DNA of 64,000 bases from Chryseomicrobium sp. FSL W7-1435 (GTDB taxonomy: Bacteria > Bacillota > Bacilli > Bacillales_A > Planococcaceae). Numbering within the stretch: position 1 is the first letter of the stretch; the number at the start of each line of letters is the position of its first letter. The translations under genes were made by a program, and so were the position numbers. Location: NCBI RefSeq assembly GCF_038595005.1, contig NZ_CP151997.1:744001-808000 (forward strand). The letters run 5' to 3'. Below are positions 43,459 through 52,587 of the stretch, in pieces. The notes beneath the pieces are model-generated. The model searched no databases, was not told where the DNA came from, and saw only the letters and a program-made list of their open reading frames with translations.

Positions 43459-44148
43459 TTATTGATAACGACTTGTTTCAACATCATAGAGGTAAAAGCG
43501 TTCAAAATGCAGCCAGTTTTCAGCTTCTGGCTCACCTTCTGCAAGACGCTTCTCCATTTCTTCCAGCATCCAAGCTGTTTGAGAAATGTGGGCTCTCATG
43601 GCGCCCATTTTGTTGTCACGAGCATCGGTAATGTCATGAATCACATCTGGCTCACCTAAATCGTCTTTCGTGTCATTCGAAAAAGCGACGGCATAAATCG
43701 TCGGACGTTGTTCTTTTGGAAGGCGATACACAGCACGTGAAACAGCGCGAGCAGTTGCTTCGTGATCAGGGTGTACGGAATAATCGGGATAGAATGTGAT
43801 GATAAGAGATGGCTTCACGTCATCAATCAAGTCTTGAACCAGAGTAATCATTTTTGTGTCATCTTCAAATTCAAGCGTCTTGTCACGAAGACCCATCATC
43901 CGTAGATCTTGCAAGCCCATAGCATCAGCAGACGCCTGCAGCTCTTTTTTACGGATTTGTGGCAACGATTCGCGTGTCGCAAAAGGCGGGTTTCCTAAGT
44001 TACGGCCCATTTCGCCAAGTGTTAAGCATGCATACGTGACCGGTATGCCTTGTTTGATATAGGTAGAGATGGTGCCAGAGACACCAAATGCTTCGTCATC
44101 TGGATGAGGAAAGATGACGAGAACAGCTTCTTCATGCGGTAAAGTCAT
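43459..44148 (-). CDS. bshB2: Bacillithiol biosynthesis deacetylase BshB2
   Basis: 229 residues of the PIG-L/LmbE metal deacetylase family. Zinc-site motifs are VIFPHPDDEAFGVSG and YSVHPDHEATARAV; TLGEMGRNLGNP is typical of the BshB group. It removes the acetyl group from GlcNAc-malate to give GlcN-malate in bacillithiol synthesis (BshB2 is the B. subtilis YojG type). The yojF-family gene directly upstream, 12 bases away, is its usual operon partner. Confidence 0.85.
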   Translation of the reverse strand: MTLPHEEAVLVIFPHPDDEAFGVSGTISTYIKQGIPVTYACLTLGEMGRNLGNPPFATRESLPQIRKKELQASADAMGLQDLRMMGLRDKTLEFEDDTKMITLVQDLIDDVKPSLIITFYPDYSVHPDHEATARAVSRAVYRLPKEQRPTIYAVAFSNDTKDDLGEPDVIHDITDARDNKMGAMRAHISQTAWMLEEMEKRLAEGEPEAENWLHFERFYLYDVETSRYQ

Positions 44149-44160
44149 AACAGTTCCTCC

Positions 44161-44511
44161 TTAGTAAGCAAAAGGCGTGCGGCTGATCTGAAGAGCGACC
44201 GCAAGCTTTCCGCTATAATCATGGCCGGCTAGCAAAAGGCGGTCGTGATCATCGATTTCAAAATGTGTGATTCCTTGCGCGTAAACCCAACCATTCGGCA
44301 ACTTCAGACCTACTCGGTGAGGGGCATCGCCTACAACTTTTGCCAACTCATAACGCAGTTGAACATTTCGGATGAAGGCACCCGCATTAAACACTTCTTG
44401 ATTGAAGTGGTTCGCATAGGCACCGTTTGTAGTTTCTAAATGGATGAAGACGTCCTCGCCCGCAAAGCGGTCAAGGTGTTGTTGCAATATTTCGATCTGA
44501 ACAGTCTCCAT
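44161..44511 (-). CDS. YojF family protein
   Basis: 116 residues, a compact beta-rich protein (VFIHLETTNGAYANHFNQ, RNVQLRYELAKVVGDAPHRVGLKLPNGWVYAQG). It matches the YojF family that is almost always encoded beside bshB2; its function is not established. Start behind GGAGGTTCAC. First gene of the yojF-bshB2 operon. Confidence 0.8.
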   Translation of the reverse strand: METVQIEILQQHLDRFAGEDVFIHLETTNGAYANHFNQEVFNAGAFIRNVQLRYELAKVVGDAPHRVGLKLPNGWVYAQGITHFEIDDHDRLLLAGHDYSGKLAVALQISRTPFAY

Positions 44512-44570
44512 TGTGAACCTCCTCCGTATGGGATAGAAAAAGCCTGCGAGGGGCAGGCTCTCCGTAAAAA

Positions 44571-45404
44571 CTAGATTTGTGATGTTGTGACTGTTGGAGC
44601 GCCGTGAATGCTCTTTGCACCATGGAGAACAGGTCCCACATAGTCATTTAGCTTCCAGCCATTTTTAATAGCGGCTGAAACAAATTCTTTTGCTTCAAAT
44701 ACAGCATCTTCAACCGTCATACCATTTGCTAAGTTCGCTGTGATGGAAGCTGCAAACGTACAGCCAGCACCGTGGTTATAAGTTGTTGGTGTTTTTTCTG
44801 TTTCTAAAAGAGTGAACGTGTCACCGTTGTAGAACAAGTCGACTGCTTTTTCATGCTTTAATTGTTTGCCGCCCTTAATGATGACATTTTGAGCGCCCAA
44901 CTCGTGAATCTTCTCAGCAGCCGCTTTCATGTCTTCAATTGTTTTTAATGCGCCAAGGCCAGAAAGTTGACCCGCTTCAAACAAGTTGGGTGTAACAACT
45001 TTTGCGTGTGGCAATAAATGTTCAATCATAGCGTCAACAGTACCAGGGTTCAATACTTCGTCCTCGCCTTTACAAACCATAACAGGATCGATAACTACGT
45101 TTGCAACGCCAGCCTCTTGAATCGCCTTACCAGCAATTTCAATAATTTCTTCTGTGCTGAGCATTCCCGTCTTGATAGCATCTACACCAGTAGATAGAGC
45201 CGTTTTAATTTGAGATTTCAGTACATCTGTTGGTAAGGAGTAAACACCATGGCTCCAGCCATTATCAGGATCCATCGTAACCACTACTGTTAAAGCAGTC
45301 ATACCGTATGTTCCGTGCTCTTGGAAGGCTTTCAAGTCCGCTTGAATTCCTGCGCCACCTGATGTATCAGAACCTGCAATTGTAAGAGTTTTCTTGATTG
45401 ACAT
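44571..45404 (-). CDS. pdxK: Pyridoxine/pyridoxal/pyridoxamine kinase (ThiD-like)
   Basis: 277 residues, ribokinase fold. TIAGSDTSGGAGIQADLKAF and GMTALTVVVTMDP begin the protein, DPVMVCKGEDEVL lies in the middle, and the catalytic GAGCTFAASITANLANG near the end. This matches the B. subtilis-type PdxK, close to ThiD (hydroxymethylpyrimidine kinase). Without thi genes nearby the vitamin B6 role is more likely, but ThiD activity cannot be excluded. The ATG at 45404 behind GGGGGAATT is chosen over 45425. Confidence 0.8.
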   Translation of the reverse strand: MSIKKTLTIAGSDTSGGAGIQADLKAFQEHGTYGMTALTVVVTMDPDNGWSHGVYSLPTDVLKSQIKTALSTGVDAIKTGMLSTEEIIEIAGKAIQEAGVANVVIDPVMVCKGEDEVLNPGTVDAMIEHLLPHAKVVTPNLFEAGQLSGLGALKTIEDMKAAAEKIHELGAQNVIIKGGKQLKHEKAVDLFYNGDTFTLLETEKTPTTYNHGAGCTFAASITANLANGMTVEDAVFEAKEFVSAAIKNGWKLNDYVGPVLHGAKSIHGAPTVTTSQI

Positions 45405-45493
45405 GTTAATTCCCCCATTTTCCACGGCGGAAGGGCAAACCGTTCCGCTCTGAATTCTATGTTTTATTGTAGCAGACTCTCGCTAGATTTCCA

Positions 45494-45754
45494 TTATGGA
45501 AGCTTAGGTGCTCGGTAAACATTCCAAGCCACGCTAGCGATACTGATGCCTAGCGCGAAAAGTACGCCAGACGTCACAAAACTTCTCCCAAACGCAGACA
45601 ATATTGCCAGCACGAAAATACCTATAATAAGCAGACAAACAAACAGTGCAGTGAATAGAAGCCCTAATTGCTTGGCTTTTTCCGGCACATGATCTTCTGT
45701 CGCAGCTGCTTTTTCAATCTCTCGAAGCTTTTCACGAAATCGTAAATCTGACAT
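45494..45754 (-). CDS. Small hypothetical membrane protein
   Basis: 86 residues. A charged N-terminal helix (DLRFREKLREIEKAAATEDHVPEKAKQ) is followed by two membrane segments (LLFTALFVCLLIIGIFVLAIL and FVTSGVLFALGISIASVAW). I cannot name the family. Divergent from the DUF4230 gene; a RBS GAGGTG precedes the start. Confidence 0.65.
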   Translation of the reverse strand: MSDLRFREKLREIEKAAATEDHVPEKAKQLGLLFTALFVCLLIIGIFVLAILSAFGRSFVTSGVLFALGISIASVAWNVYRAPKLP

Positions 45755-45851
45755 AAATTCACCTCTGAAGTCATCCTATCACGCGTCTCCGATTGCTACT
45801 AGTAGATTCTTTCTGTTACAGTTGTAAGAAACTGTCGAAAGAGGGAACCAA

Positions 45852-46577
45852 ATGACGAACAACAAGCGGATGAAAGAACTTGAAAAGGAATTGGAACAGT
45901 TAAAGAGAGAAGAAGCAGCTACTTATGTAGAGTCACCAGGAAGGGCTCGAAGTGTCGGCAAACCTTTTAAACTTACGAAGTGGATTCCTCTTTTAATAGG
46001 AATTGTAGTCATACTGCTAGCTATAAATTTTGTACGAACGTTTGAGTTTGGCTCGTTAATTGGATCAGTTTCAAGTGAAAGTAAAAGTGCTTTTGTTGAA
46101 CGTTTGCAAGAAAATGAAGAATTAGTAACAGCAGAGGGTTATTTGAAAACGGTTATTCAAAAAGAAGATTTTAAAACATTACCTTTTGATTTAAAGATTC
46201 CAGGTACAACACGTCAAATTTTAATTATCTTCCCGGGACAAGTTCAAGCAGGAATTGATTTGTCAGCTATCTCTGAACAAGATATTGAGTTAGATGAAGA
46301 AACTAAAACAGCTCGATTTACTATTCCAAAGCCAGTGATTTTAGGGGAGCCAACACTTTTCATGGATCGAGTTCAAGTGTTCTCTAATACAGGTCTGCTA
46401 GCAGAGGGATTAGATGCTGCGGAGTCGTTTGAAATTGCAGCTGAGGCGCAGGAATTAATGAAGGAGGAAGCTGCTTCAAGTGGATTATTGGCTTTAGCCG
46501 AAACAAACGCCGAAAAAGTCTTACAAGATATGTTCCAACTAGTTGAGTACGACGTGACAATCGAATTCGAGGAGTGA
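45852..46577 (+). CDS. DUF4230 domain protein
   Basis: 241 residues: a charged coiled start ([17 protein letters not shown]), one membrane segment ([18 protein letters not shown]), then an extracytoplasmic DUF4230 domain with [49 protein letters not shown], and the C-terminal helical [15 protein letters not shown]. The function of the family is unknown. Start behind AGAGGGAACC; ung follows after 7 bases in the same direction. Confidence 0.8.
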   Translation: MTNNKRMKELEKELEQLKREEAATYVESPGRARSVGKPFKLTKWIPLLIGIVVILLAINFVRTFEFGSLIGSVSSESKSAFVERLQENEELVTAEGYLKTVIQKEDFKTLPFDLKIPGTTRQILIIFPGQVQAGIDLSAISEQDIELDEETKTARFTIPKPVILGEPTLFMDRVQVFSNTGLLAEGLDAAESFEIAAEAQELMKEEAASSGLLALAETNAEKVLQDMFQLVEYDVTIEFEE

Positions 46578-46584
46578 CAGTCGC

Positions 46585-47232
46585 ATGAAATGGAAAGAAG
46601 CCTTAGCAGATGAATGGGAAGCACCGTATTTCATTCTATTAAAAGAACGCTTGGAAGAAGAGTACAAGACGAAAACCATTTTTCCGGCTTGGGATGAAGT
46701 ATTGAATGCATTGAAATACACGGCTTATGAAGATGTTCGTGTAGTGATACTGGGGCAAGATCCTTATCATGGACCAGGGCAAGCGCATGGACTTAGTTTT
46801 TCTGTACAGCCTGGCACTCCGCTTCCTCCGTCTCTTCGCAACATGTACAAAGAGTTGCAGGCAGATTTGGGGTGCGCTCGGAATACCGGAGATTTACGAA
46901 GCTGGGCAGCACAAGGCGTATTGCTTTTAAACACAGTCCTGACAGTGGAACAAGGAAATGCCCATTCCCACAAAGGCTGGGGCTGGGAAAATTTCACCGA
47001 TGCTATCATTCGTGCAGTGTCTGCTAAAGAAGAACCGGTCATTTTCGTGCTGTGGGGACGACCTGCTCAAACGAAAAAAGCACTGATCGATACGGACAAA
47101 CATATAATCCTAGAATCCGTCCACCCCAGTCCACTGAGTGCCTCTCGAGGATTTTTTGGAAGCAAACCTTACTCACAAATTAATCAACAACTCGAAGAAT
47201 GGGGCAAGCCAGCCATTGATTTTTGCCGATGA
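46585..47232 (+). CDS. ung: Uracil-DNA glycosylase
   Basis: 215 residues, family 1. The catalytic water-activating motif [21 protein letters not shown] and the DNA-intercalation loop [18 protein letters not shown] are intact; [21 protein letters not shown] is conserved as well. It removes uracil from DNA for base-excision repair. The operon order DUF4230-ung-ywdI-ywdK matches the B. subtilis ywd region. Confidence 0.95.
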   Translation: MKWKEALADEWEAPYFILLKERLEEEYKTKTIFPAWDEVLNALKYTAYEDVRVVILGQDPYHGPGQAHGLSFSVQPGTPLPPSLRNMYKELQADLGCARNTGDLRSWAAQGVLLLNTVLTVEQGNAHSHKGWGWENFTDAIIRAVSAKEEPVIFVLWGRPAQTKKALIDTDKHIILESVHPSPLSASRGFFGSKPYSQINQQLEEWGKPAIDFCR

Positions 47233-47269
47233 CTGCGGTAGCATGATACCGGAAAAGGAGTCAAACGAC

Positions 47270-47548
47270 ATGATTAGTTATCAACAAGTAGCAGCACAAC
47301 TACAAACTTACACACAGCGGTTACAGGTCGCTACGACAGATGCAGAAAGACGTGAATGCTTTGCGGCTATTCGAGCTCTTTGTGACATTGGCTTAGCAAC
47401 CGCAGCGAACACCATGCCCGCACCATCACCCGTGACGTATGCGGAAGCATCGCCTGCTTCTTCACCGGTAGCGCCTCCAAGCGTCCCGCTCAGTGGAGAA
47501 CGATTTAAAGAAGACGATGCGAACGGCGATTCACTATTTGATTTTTAA
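47270..47548 (+). CDS. YwdI family protein
   Basis: 92 residues. The N-terminal helical half (SYQQVAAQLQTYTQRLQVATTDAERRE) is conserved in the YwdI family; the second half is Pro/Ala/Ser-rich and ends GDSLFDF. No function is known. An in-frame extension to 47138 only overlaps ung; the ATG at 47270 has AAAAGGAG in front. Confidence 0.75.
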   Translation: MISYQQVAAQLQTYTQRLQVATTDAERRECFAAIRALCDIGLATAANTMPAPSPVTYAEASPASSPVAPPSVPLSGERFKEDDANGDSLFDF

Positions 47549-47567
47549 TAGAAAGAAGGAATGGATT

Positions 47568-47948
47568 GTGAAGTTATTTTTAATTGCAGGGGCCATCAAT
47601 GGGTTCTTAGCAGTAGCACTTGGTGCATTTGGAGCACATGCCTTAAAAGAACGACTTAGCGAACGCTATTTGGCCATCTGGGAGACAGCGGTTCAATACC
47701 AGATGTTTCATGCGCTTGCACTAATTGCGATTGCCATTCTTATGCATCCGAACTTGTTCGGAGCAAGCGGTGCTTTAAACGGTGCCGGTTATGCCATCTT
47801 GATCGGCATCATCATTTTCTCAGGAAGCTTGTTCGCACTAGCTTTAAGTGGGGTAGGTATTTTAGGCGCTATCACCCCAATTGGTGGCGTGGCGTTCCTC
47901 GTTGGCTGGGTTTTATTAATCGTAGCCGTCGTCAAATCTGCTATATAG
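47568..47948 (+). CDS. DUF423 family membrane protein (YwdK)
   Basis: 126 residues, four membrane segments. The DUF423 pattern is clear: GAINGFLAVALGAFGAHALKERLSERY, WETAVQYQMFHALALIAIAI, FSGSLFALAL and ITPIGGVAFLVGWVLLIVAV. Role unknown. The start is a GTG at 47568 behind AGAAGGAATGG; the frame upstream overlaps ywdI. Confidence 0.85.
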   Translation: MKLFLIAGAINGFLAVALGAFGAHALKERLSERYLAIWETAVQYQMFHALALIAIAILMHPNLFGASGALNGAGYAILIGIIIFSGSLFALALSGVGILGAITPIGGVAFLVGWVLLIVAVVKSAI

Positions 47949-47953
47949 GTAAC

Positions 47954-47993
47954 TAAAAAAATCCGATTCTGCCTGTGCAGAACCGGATTTTTT
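47954..47993. terminator. Bidirectional terminator between ywdK and hemQ
   Basis: AAAAAAATCCGATTCTGC pairs with GCAGAACCGGATTTTTT (one mismatch), A- and T-tracts outside. Confidence 0.9.
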
Positions 47994-47996
47994 GTA

Positions 47997-48746
47997 TTAT
48001 ACCGTAAAGAAAGCTTTGCGCTTGTCGGTATCTAAGTAAGTTCCTACGAAGAATGAACCGAATTCGCCGTAACGCGCACTAACTTCATCAAAACGCATTT
48101 CATAAACGAGCTTTTTGAATTGAAGCACATCATCCGCAAATAATGTAACGCCCCATTCAAAATCGTCAAAACCGATAGAACCTGAAATAATCTGTTTCAC
48201 TTTGCCCGCATACCCGCGACCAATCATTCCGTGGCTACGCATCATCGTTTTACGATCTTCCATTGAAAGCATGTACCAGTTGTCTTCCCCTTGACGGCGC
48301 TTGTCCATCGGGTAGAAACAAACATACTGTGTACGTGGTAGCTCTGGGTAGAGACGCGCACGAACATGTGGGTTTTGGTAAGGATCTTCTGTCGATTCTC
48401 CAGCTAAGTAGTTGGATAGCTCCACTACAGAGACGTAAGAATAGGCAGGAACTGTGAATTCAGCGATTGCCAATTTATTGAAACGATTCTCCAGTGAATT
48501 GAGTTCATCCATTGTTGGACGTAACGTCATCAACATAAAATCAGCTTTTTGCCCAACCACTGTATAAAAGGCATGTGCGCCTTCTTTTGCGTCATCCACT
48601 TGTTGCATCTCTTCTAGGTAAGCAAGAAACTCGTCAACAGCGGCTTGGCGCTCTTCGGCTGCAAGTTGTTTCCATGAAGACCAATCCATCGTGCGGAAAT
48701 CATGTAACACATACCAGCCATCTAATGTAATTGCTGCTTCGTTCAT
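47997..48746 (-). CDS. hemQ: Coproheme decarboxylase HemQ
   Basis: 249 residues, chlorite-dismutase-like family of Gram-positive bacteria (YwfI in B. subtilis). The catalytic Tyr lies in [17 protein letters not shown] and the proximal heme His in [39 protein letters not shown] is the conserved core. It converts iron-coproporphyrin to heme b in the last step of the Gram-positive pathway. Divergent from pta; RBS AAAGGAGTG. Confidence 0.9.
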   Translation of the reverse strand: MNEAAITLDGWYVLHDFRTMDWSSWKQLAAEERQAAVDEFLAYLEEMQQVDDAKEGAHAFYTVVGQKADFMLMTLRPTMDELNSLENRFNKLAIAEFTVPAYSYVSVVELSNYLAGESTEDPYQNPHVRARLYPELPRTQYVCFYPMDKRRQGEDNWYMLSMEDRKTMMRSHGMIGRGYAGKVKQIISGSIGFDDFEWGVTLFADDVLQFKKLVYEMRFDEVSARYGEFGSFFVGTYLDTDKRKAFFTV

Positions 48747-48887
48747 ATCTAAACACTCCTTTAACTCTAGTCAACAATCCAAGTTTACCATATGTGAGAC
48801 TAAGCTATCTATCGCAACGATAACAAGGCATGACAAACTGTGGCAAAATCATGTATTCTTGCTATAGAAGAGTGGGGAGGAATTGAC

Positions 48888-49835
48888 ATGACGCATTTTA
48901 TTGACCAAGTGAAAGAGACTTTACGTTCACATAAGCAATCAATCGTTCTTCCAGAGGGAACGGATCCGCGTATTCAGGAGGCGGCGATTCGTCTGCAGCA
49001 GGAAGGCATTATCACGCCGATAGTTATCGGTGACGTGCCGGAATTAGAAGCGCAGGGTGTACGAGTGATTAATCCAGAAACATACGAAGCACTAGATGAG
49101 TTAGTTGAAGCCTTTGTAGAACGCCGAAAAGGGAAAACGACAGAGCAACAAGCTCGTGAACTTTTACAACAGGTCAACTATTTCGGAACATTGCTAGTTT
49201 ACACTGGTAAAGCTCACGGTCTTGTTAGTGGAGCAGCCCATACAACTGCAGATACGGTGAGACCGGCACTGCAAATTATTAAAACGAAACCAGGCATCAA
49301 AAAAACAAGCGGTGCTTTCATTATGGTGAAAGACGAAACACGTTATGTCTTTGCAGATTGTGCCATTACGATTGCTCCAGATAGTGAAGATCTAGCAGAA
49401 ATCGCAGTCGAAAGTGCGAAAACAGCGACTTCATTCGGCATCGATCCTAAAGTTGCGTTATTGTCCTTCTCGACGAAGGGTTCAGCCGTATCTCCTGAAA
49501 CCGAAAAAGTGGCAGCGGCACTCCAGCTTGTGAAGGAGAAAAACCCTACACTGGCTGTCGATGGAGAGCTGCAGTTTGATGCAAGCCTTGTGCCCTCCAT
49601 TGCATCGAAAAAAGCCCCAGATTCTATAGTGGCAGGTCAGGCGAATGTCTTTGTCTTTCCATCTCTAGAAGCTGGAAACATCGGGTACAAAATCGCGGAG
49701 CGTTTAGGAGGTTTCGAAGCAATCGGTCCAATACTTCAAGGGTTGAACCAACCGGTCAATGATTTGTCTCGTGGCTGTTCAGCTGAAGACGTATACAAAC
49801 TTAGTTACTTAACAGCAGCCCAAAGTTTACACTAG
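48888..49835 (+). CDS. pta: Phosphate acetyltransferase
   Basis: 315 residues, slightly shorter than the 320-330 usual. Conserved blocks: SIVLPEGTDPRIQEAA, HGLVSGAAHTTADTVRPALQII, VFADCAITIAPDSEDLAEIA and PDSIVAGQANVFVFPSLEAGNIGYKIAERLGG. It exchanges acetyl-CoA and acetyl phosphate for acetate overflow. The ATG at 48888 follows GGGGAGG; an open frame to 48840 is unlikely. lipL follows after 27 bases, as in B. subtilis. Confidence 0.9.
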   Translation: MTHFIDQVKETLRSHKQSIVLPEGTDPRIQEAAIRLQQEGIITPIVIGDVPELEAQGVRVINPETYEALDELVEAFVERRKGKTTEQQARELLQQVNYFGTLLVYTGKAHGLVSGAAHTTADTVRPALQIIKTKPGIKKTSGAFIMVKDETRYVFADCAITIAPDSEDLAEIAVESAKTATSFGIDPKVALLSFSTKGSAVSPETEKVAAALQLVKEKNPTLAVDGELQFDASLVPSIASKKAPDSIVAGQANVFVFPSLEAGNIGYKIAERLGGFEAIGPILQGLNQPVNDLSRGCSAEDVYKLSYLTAAQSLH

Positions 49836-49862
49836 AACAAAGGAAAAGAAAGAAGTTGTCCA

Positions 49863-50693
49863 ATGAAACTATTACAACGCCCGTTATGGCGATTTTGGGA
49901 TGAGTCGCTGAGCGCACAATCCCGTTCCGCTTTAGAATCATTTGCAGCAGATGACACCCTCTGCCATGCAGTAGGCCAAAACTTGTCACCTCCCACACTA
50001 AGAACCTGGGTGCATCGGCAAACCGTGGTGCTCGGCATTCAAGACCATCGTTTACCTTATCTGGAGGACGGTATGGAGTATTTGCGTACGCAAGGTTTTT
50101 CGCCAATCGTCCGAAATTCTGGTGGACTAGCTGTCGTATTAGATGAAGAGGTCTTAAATATTTCCCTCGTGTTTTCGGAAAATGGCGAAGCTATCGATAT
50201 CCCAGCAGGCTATGAGGCGATGGTCGACTTTGTAAAGCTCTTACTTCCAGAAGTGGAAGAGAAAATTGAAGCTTACGAAATCGTAGGTTCCTATTGTCCT
50301 GGGGATTATGATTTAAGCATTGGCGGCAAAAAGTTCGCGGGTATCTCACAGCGCCGGATTAGACAGGGGATCGCCGTGCAAATCTATTTGTGTGTAGGAG
50401 GAAGCGGCAGCGACCGTGCAGAATTGGTTCGGGAGTTTTATGACCGCGCCTTGCAAGGGGAGCCGACCAAGTTCAGCTATCCAGAAATCAAGCCAGACGT
50501 TATGGCATCCTTAGTGGAGCTAACAGGACTTCCGCTCACCGTACAAGATTTGGTCATTCGTTGCTACCAAGTGATTCAGGAAGTAGCTGACAATGTTCGG
50601 ATTCAATCGCTCGCCCAAGAAGAAATGGAGTTATACACGTCGTATTTAACGCGTGTTGTGGAGAGAAATCAGAAGATGTTGACGAAAGTATAA
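49863..50693 (+). CDS. lipL: Octanoyl-[GcvH]:protein N-octanoyltransferase (lipoate-protein ligase family)
   Basis: 276 residues. PVVRNSGGLAVVLDE-like IVRNSGGLAVVLDEEVLNISLVF is the lipoate ligase-fold start; the amidotransferase Cys is in GSYCPGDYDLSIGGKKFAGISQRR. In B. subtilis LipL moves octanoyl groups from GcvH to E2 subunits, and the gene likewise follows pta. RBS AAAGAAAG, with the start 27 bases after pta. Confidence 0.85.
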   Translation: MKLLQRPLWRFWDESLSAQSRSALESFAADDTLCHAVGQNLSPPTLRTWVHRQTVVLGIQDHRLPYLEDGMEYLRTQGFSPIVRNSGGLAVVLDEEVLNISLVFSENGEAIDIPAGYEAMVDFVKLLLPEVEEKIEAYEIVGSYCPGDYDLSIGGKKFAGISQRRIRQGIAVQIYLCVGGSGSDRAELVREFYDRALQGEPTKFSYPEIKPDVMASLVELTGLPLTVQDLVIRCYQVIQEVADNVRIQSLAQEEMELYTSYLTRVVERNQKMLTKV

Positions 50694-50695
50694 AG

Positions 50696-50722
50696 AAAGG
50701 GCAGCCGCGGCTGCCCTTTTTT
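50696..50722 (+). terminator. Rho-independent terminator after pta-lipL
   Basis: GGGCAGCCGCGGCTGCCC is a perfect hairpin followed by TTTTTT. Confidence 0.9.
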
Positions 50723-50736
50723 GGTAGATTTTTTTT

Positions 50737-50865
50737 AGGTACCTGTGCATCAAACAATTCAACACAATTTGCATAAACGAAGGAGTAATACTGAAACGAT
50801 AAGATTCTTTGTTCATTTTTATTCAATTGTAGTGAATAGTCAGAGTAGTTTAGCGCACAGGTACC
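50737..50865. repeat. GTACC palindromic MITE-like element, copy 2 (decayed centre)
   Basis: 129 bp with AGGTACCTGTGC and GCGCACAGGTACC ends. The internal hairpin is degraded (GAAGGAGTAATACT against AGATTCTTTGTTC), in contrast to the other three copies. Confidence 0.85.
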
Positions 50866-50879
50866 AAAAAGGGGTTTTC

Positions 50880-51422
50880 TGGAAACGCTTGATTCCCGAA
50901 GCATTTCTGGGCGAACGCCTTCCACATCTAACGCAATCAAGTTCCAGGCGTTAGAAATACATTCGAAAATCAATCGCACACACAGAGGCAAAGGCGCCTC
51001 TATGCGCACGCTTGATTCCCGAAGCATTTCTGGGCGAACGCCTTCCACATCTAACGCAATCAAGTTCCAGGCGTTAGAAATACATTCGAAAATCAATCGC
51101 ACACACAGAGGCAAAGGCGCCTCTATGCGCACGCTTGATTCCCGAAGCATTTCTGGGCGAACGCCTTCCACATCTAACGCAATCAAGTTCCAGGCGTTAG
51201 AAATACATTCGAAAATCAATCGCACACACAGAGGCAAAGGCGCCTCTATGCGCACGCTTGATTCCCGAAGCATTTCTGGGCGAACGCCTTCCACATCTAA
51301 CGCAATCAAGTTCCAGGCGTTAGAAATACATTCGAAAATCAATCGCACACACAGAGGCAAAGGCGCCTCTATGCGCACGCTTGATTCCCGAAGCATTTCT
51401 GGGCGAACGCCTTCCACATCTA
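50880..51422 (-). repeat. Tandem array of TAGATG repeats, subtype B, 123 bp period
   Basis: Four identical full units (minus-strand starts at 51422, 51299, 51176 and 51053) and one truncated unit (start 50930) cut near the GTACC element. Each begins TAGATGTGGAAGGCG and ends GCCTGGAACTTGATTGCGT. As 123 is a multiple of three, long frames with a 41-residue repeat stay open on both strands, but they are artefacts. The array starts 3 nt behind the rsfA stop codon. Confidence 0.95.
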
Positions 51423-51425
51423 GTA

Positions 51426-52031
51426 CTAAATCTGCTCAAATCTTACGAGGTTCCCGTTGGCTTCCATCTGAAATTGTGTACGGTCAGGGAGTTCTTGACC
51501 GAGAGCTACCAATTGGCGAGCGCGGTCCATCATGACCATGAACTCTTCTCGTTCCTGTCGCAGCAAGCGGTTTTCGTGCTCGGCGAGTTGTAGACGTTGT
51601 TCAAGGTCATCTGCTCGTTTTGTTGTCAATTGGTGCAGTTGCTCGACGCGAGAATTTGAGCCTTCACTGCGCTGTAGGCGAGCCAGGTAGGCAATCACAA
51701 TATCAAGAGACAACGAGCTCAGTGGAAACGATCGGTGATCTTCTTCGCCTCCAGGTGTTAATACGCGCAGGTTTGCTGCTCGAGAAGCTTTTCCTAGTAG
51801 TTTCAGCTTTTCCTTTCGAGCCTCTTTCGCTTCCGCTACTTGCTCATCAAATTCATGGCGCACTACGGCATTCCACCGAAAGCCACAAGCCGCGGCCGTC
51901 CGTTTCATTTTGTTGCCGGCTTCCTCAAACGCGTTCAACTGAGTACTGCCTTCTCGTATGTGACGGAGTACAATGTCCGCTAACAAAAGATCGGCTTCCT
52001 CTTGCCAAGCATCTTGACGTGGTTTACTCAT
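51426..52031 (-). CDS. rsfA: RsfA family transcriptional regulator
   Basis: 201 residues. The Myb/SANT-like N-terminal domain KPRQDAWQEEADLLLADIVLRHIREGSTQLNAFEEAG, followed by RTAAACGFRWNAVVR, matches RsfA of Bacillus, a prespore regulator. The C-terminal half has a coiled coil (LHQLTTKRADDLEQRLQLAEHENRLLRQEREEF). Gene order lipL-rsfA-ywfO agrees with B. subtilis. Its presence suggests descent from a spore former, not proof of sporulation. The ATG at 52031 is chosen because it begins the conserved MSKPRQ. The stop TAG is followed by TAC and then TAGATG of the repeat array. Confidence 0.85.
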   Translation of the reverse strand: MSKPRQDAWQEEADLLLADIVLRHIREGSTQLNAFEEAGNKMKRTAAACGFRWNAVVRHEFDEQVAEAKEARKEKLKLLGKASRAANLRVLTPGGEEDHRSFPLSSLSLDIVIAYLARLQRSEGSNSRVEQLHQLTTKRADDLEQRLQLAEHENRLLRQEREEFMVMMDRARQLVALGQELPDRTQFQMEANGNLVRFEQI

Positions 52032-52178
52032 TCTTTTCCCTCTTTTCTCTTGTGTTCTAGTATCTAGCATAGGCAGATTTCAAGACTTTTATTCACAGAA
52101 ATTTCGCTTGCTAGAAAACAATTTCATAAGCTACAATGACAACGAGTTAAACACTACGATAAAAAGGTTGTGGAGCTA

Positions 52179-52427
52179 ATGGCAAACCATTTTCGTGTTT
52201 GCAACGAATGTGATGCCGTTGATGTCAAAACATTGCTTCCGAGACTTAAAGCTCTCGACCCCGAAGCTGAAATAGAAGTAAAAGAATGCCAGTCCTACTG
52301 TGGACCTGGTCGGAAGAAGACGTTCACATTCGTCAACAATCGTCCGGTTGCTGCTTTATCGGAAGAAGAACTAATGGAGAAAGTGGTCGCGAAGCTGGAG
52401 TCACAAGGAATGTTGCCAAACACCTAA
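52179..52427 (+). CDS. DUF1450 family protein
   Basis: 82 residues. [22 protein letters not shown] and [26 protein letters not shown] hold the conserved Cys pairs (CNEC, C...C) of DUF1450, a small possibly metal- or cluster-binding family with no proven role. A GTG at 52170 is in frame; ATG at 52179 gives the normal N-terminus. Between it and ywfO (52428-52587) no other feature is evident. Confidence 0.8.
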   Translation: MANHFRVCNECDAVDVKTLLPRLKALDPEAEIEVKECQSYCGPGRKKTFTFVNNRPVAALSEEELMEKVVAKLESQGMLPNT

Positions 52428-52587
52428 CAGTCTGTTGGAGAAGTTTCCATAGGCTGTTTTTATTTTTAAAGGAATTCTGAGTCTTATTCACGAATTAGTA
52501 GGGTATAGAAGAGCAGTCCGGAAGTCCCTTTTCATTCAAACGGAACTTCCTTATACTGAGAGAACAGCATAGAAAGACGGTGAACAC

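Noticed and set aside
44512-45493. TPP or other riboswitch ahead of pdxK
   Set aside because: Only about 90 bases separate pdxK from its neighbour, with no conserved riboswitch core or terminator alternative.
50554-51417. Long minus-strand frame of 287 codons with a 41-residue repeat
   Set aside because: It consists of the 123 bp repeat array, whose length is a multiple of three, and then runs antisense through lipL. A similar frame is open on the other strand. There is no ribosome site.
51002-51535. Plus-strand 177-codon frame through the same array
   Set aside because: Same cause; it also runs antisense into rsfA.
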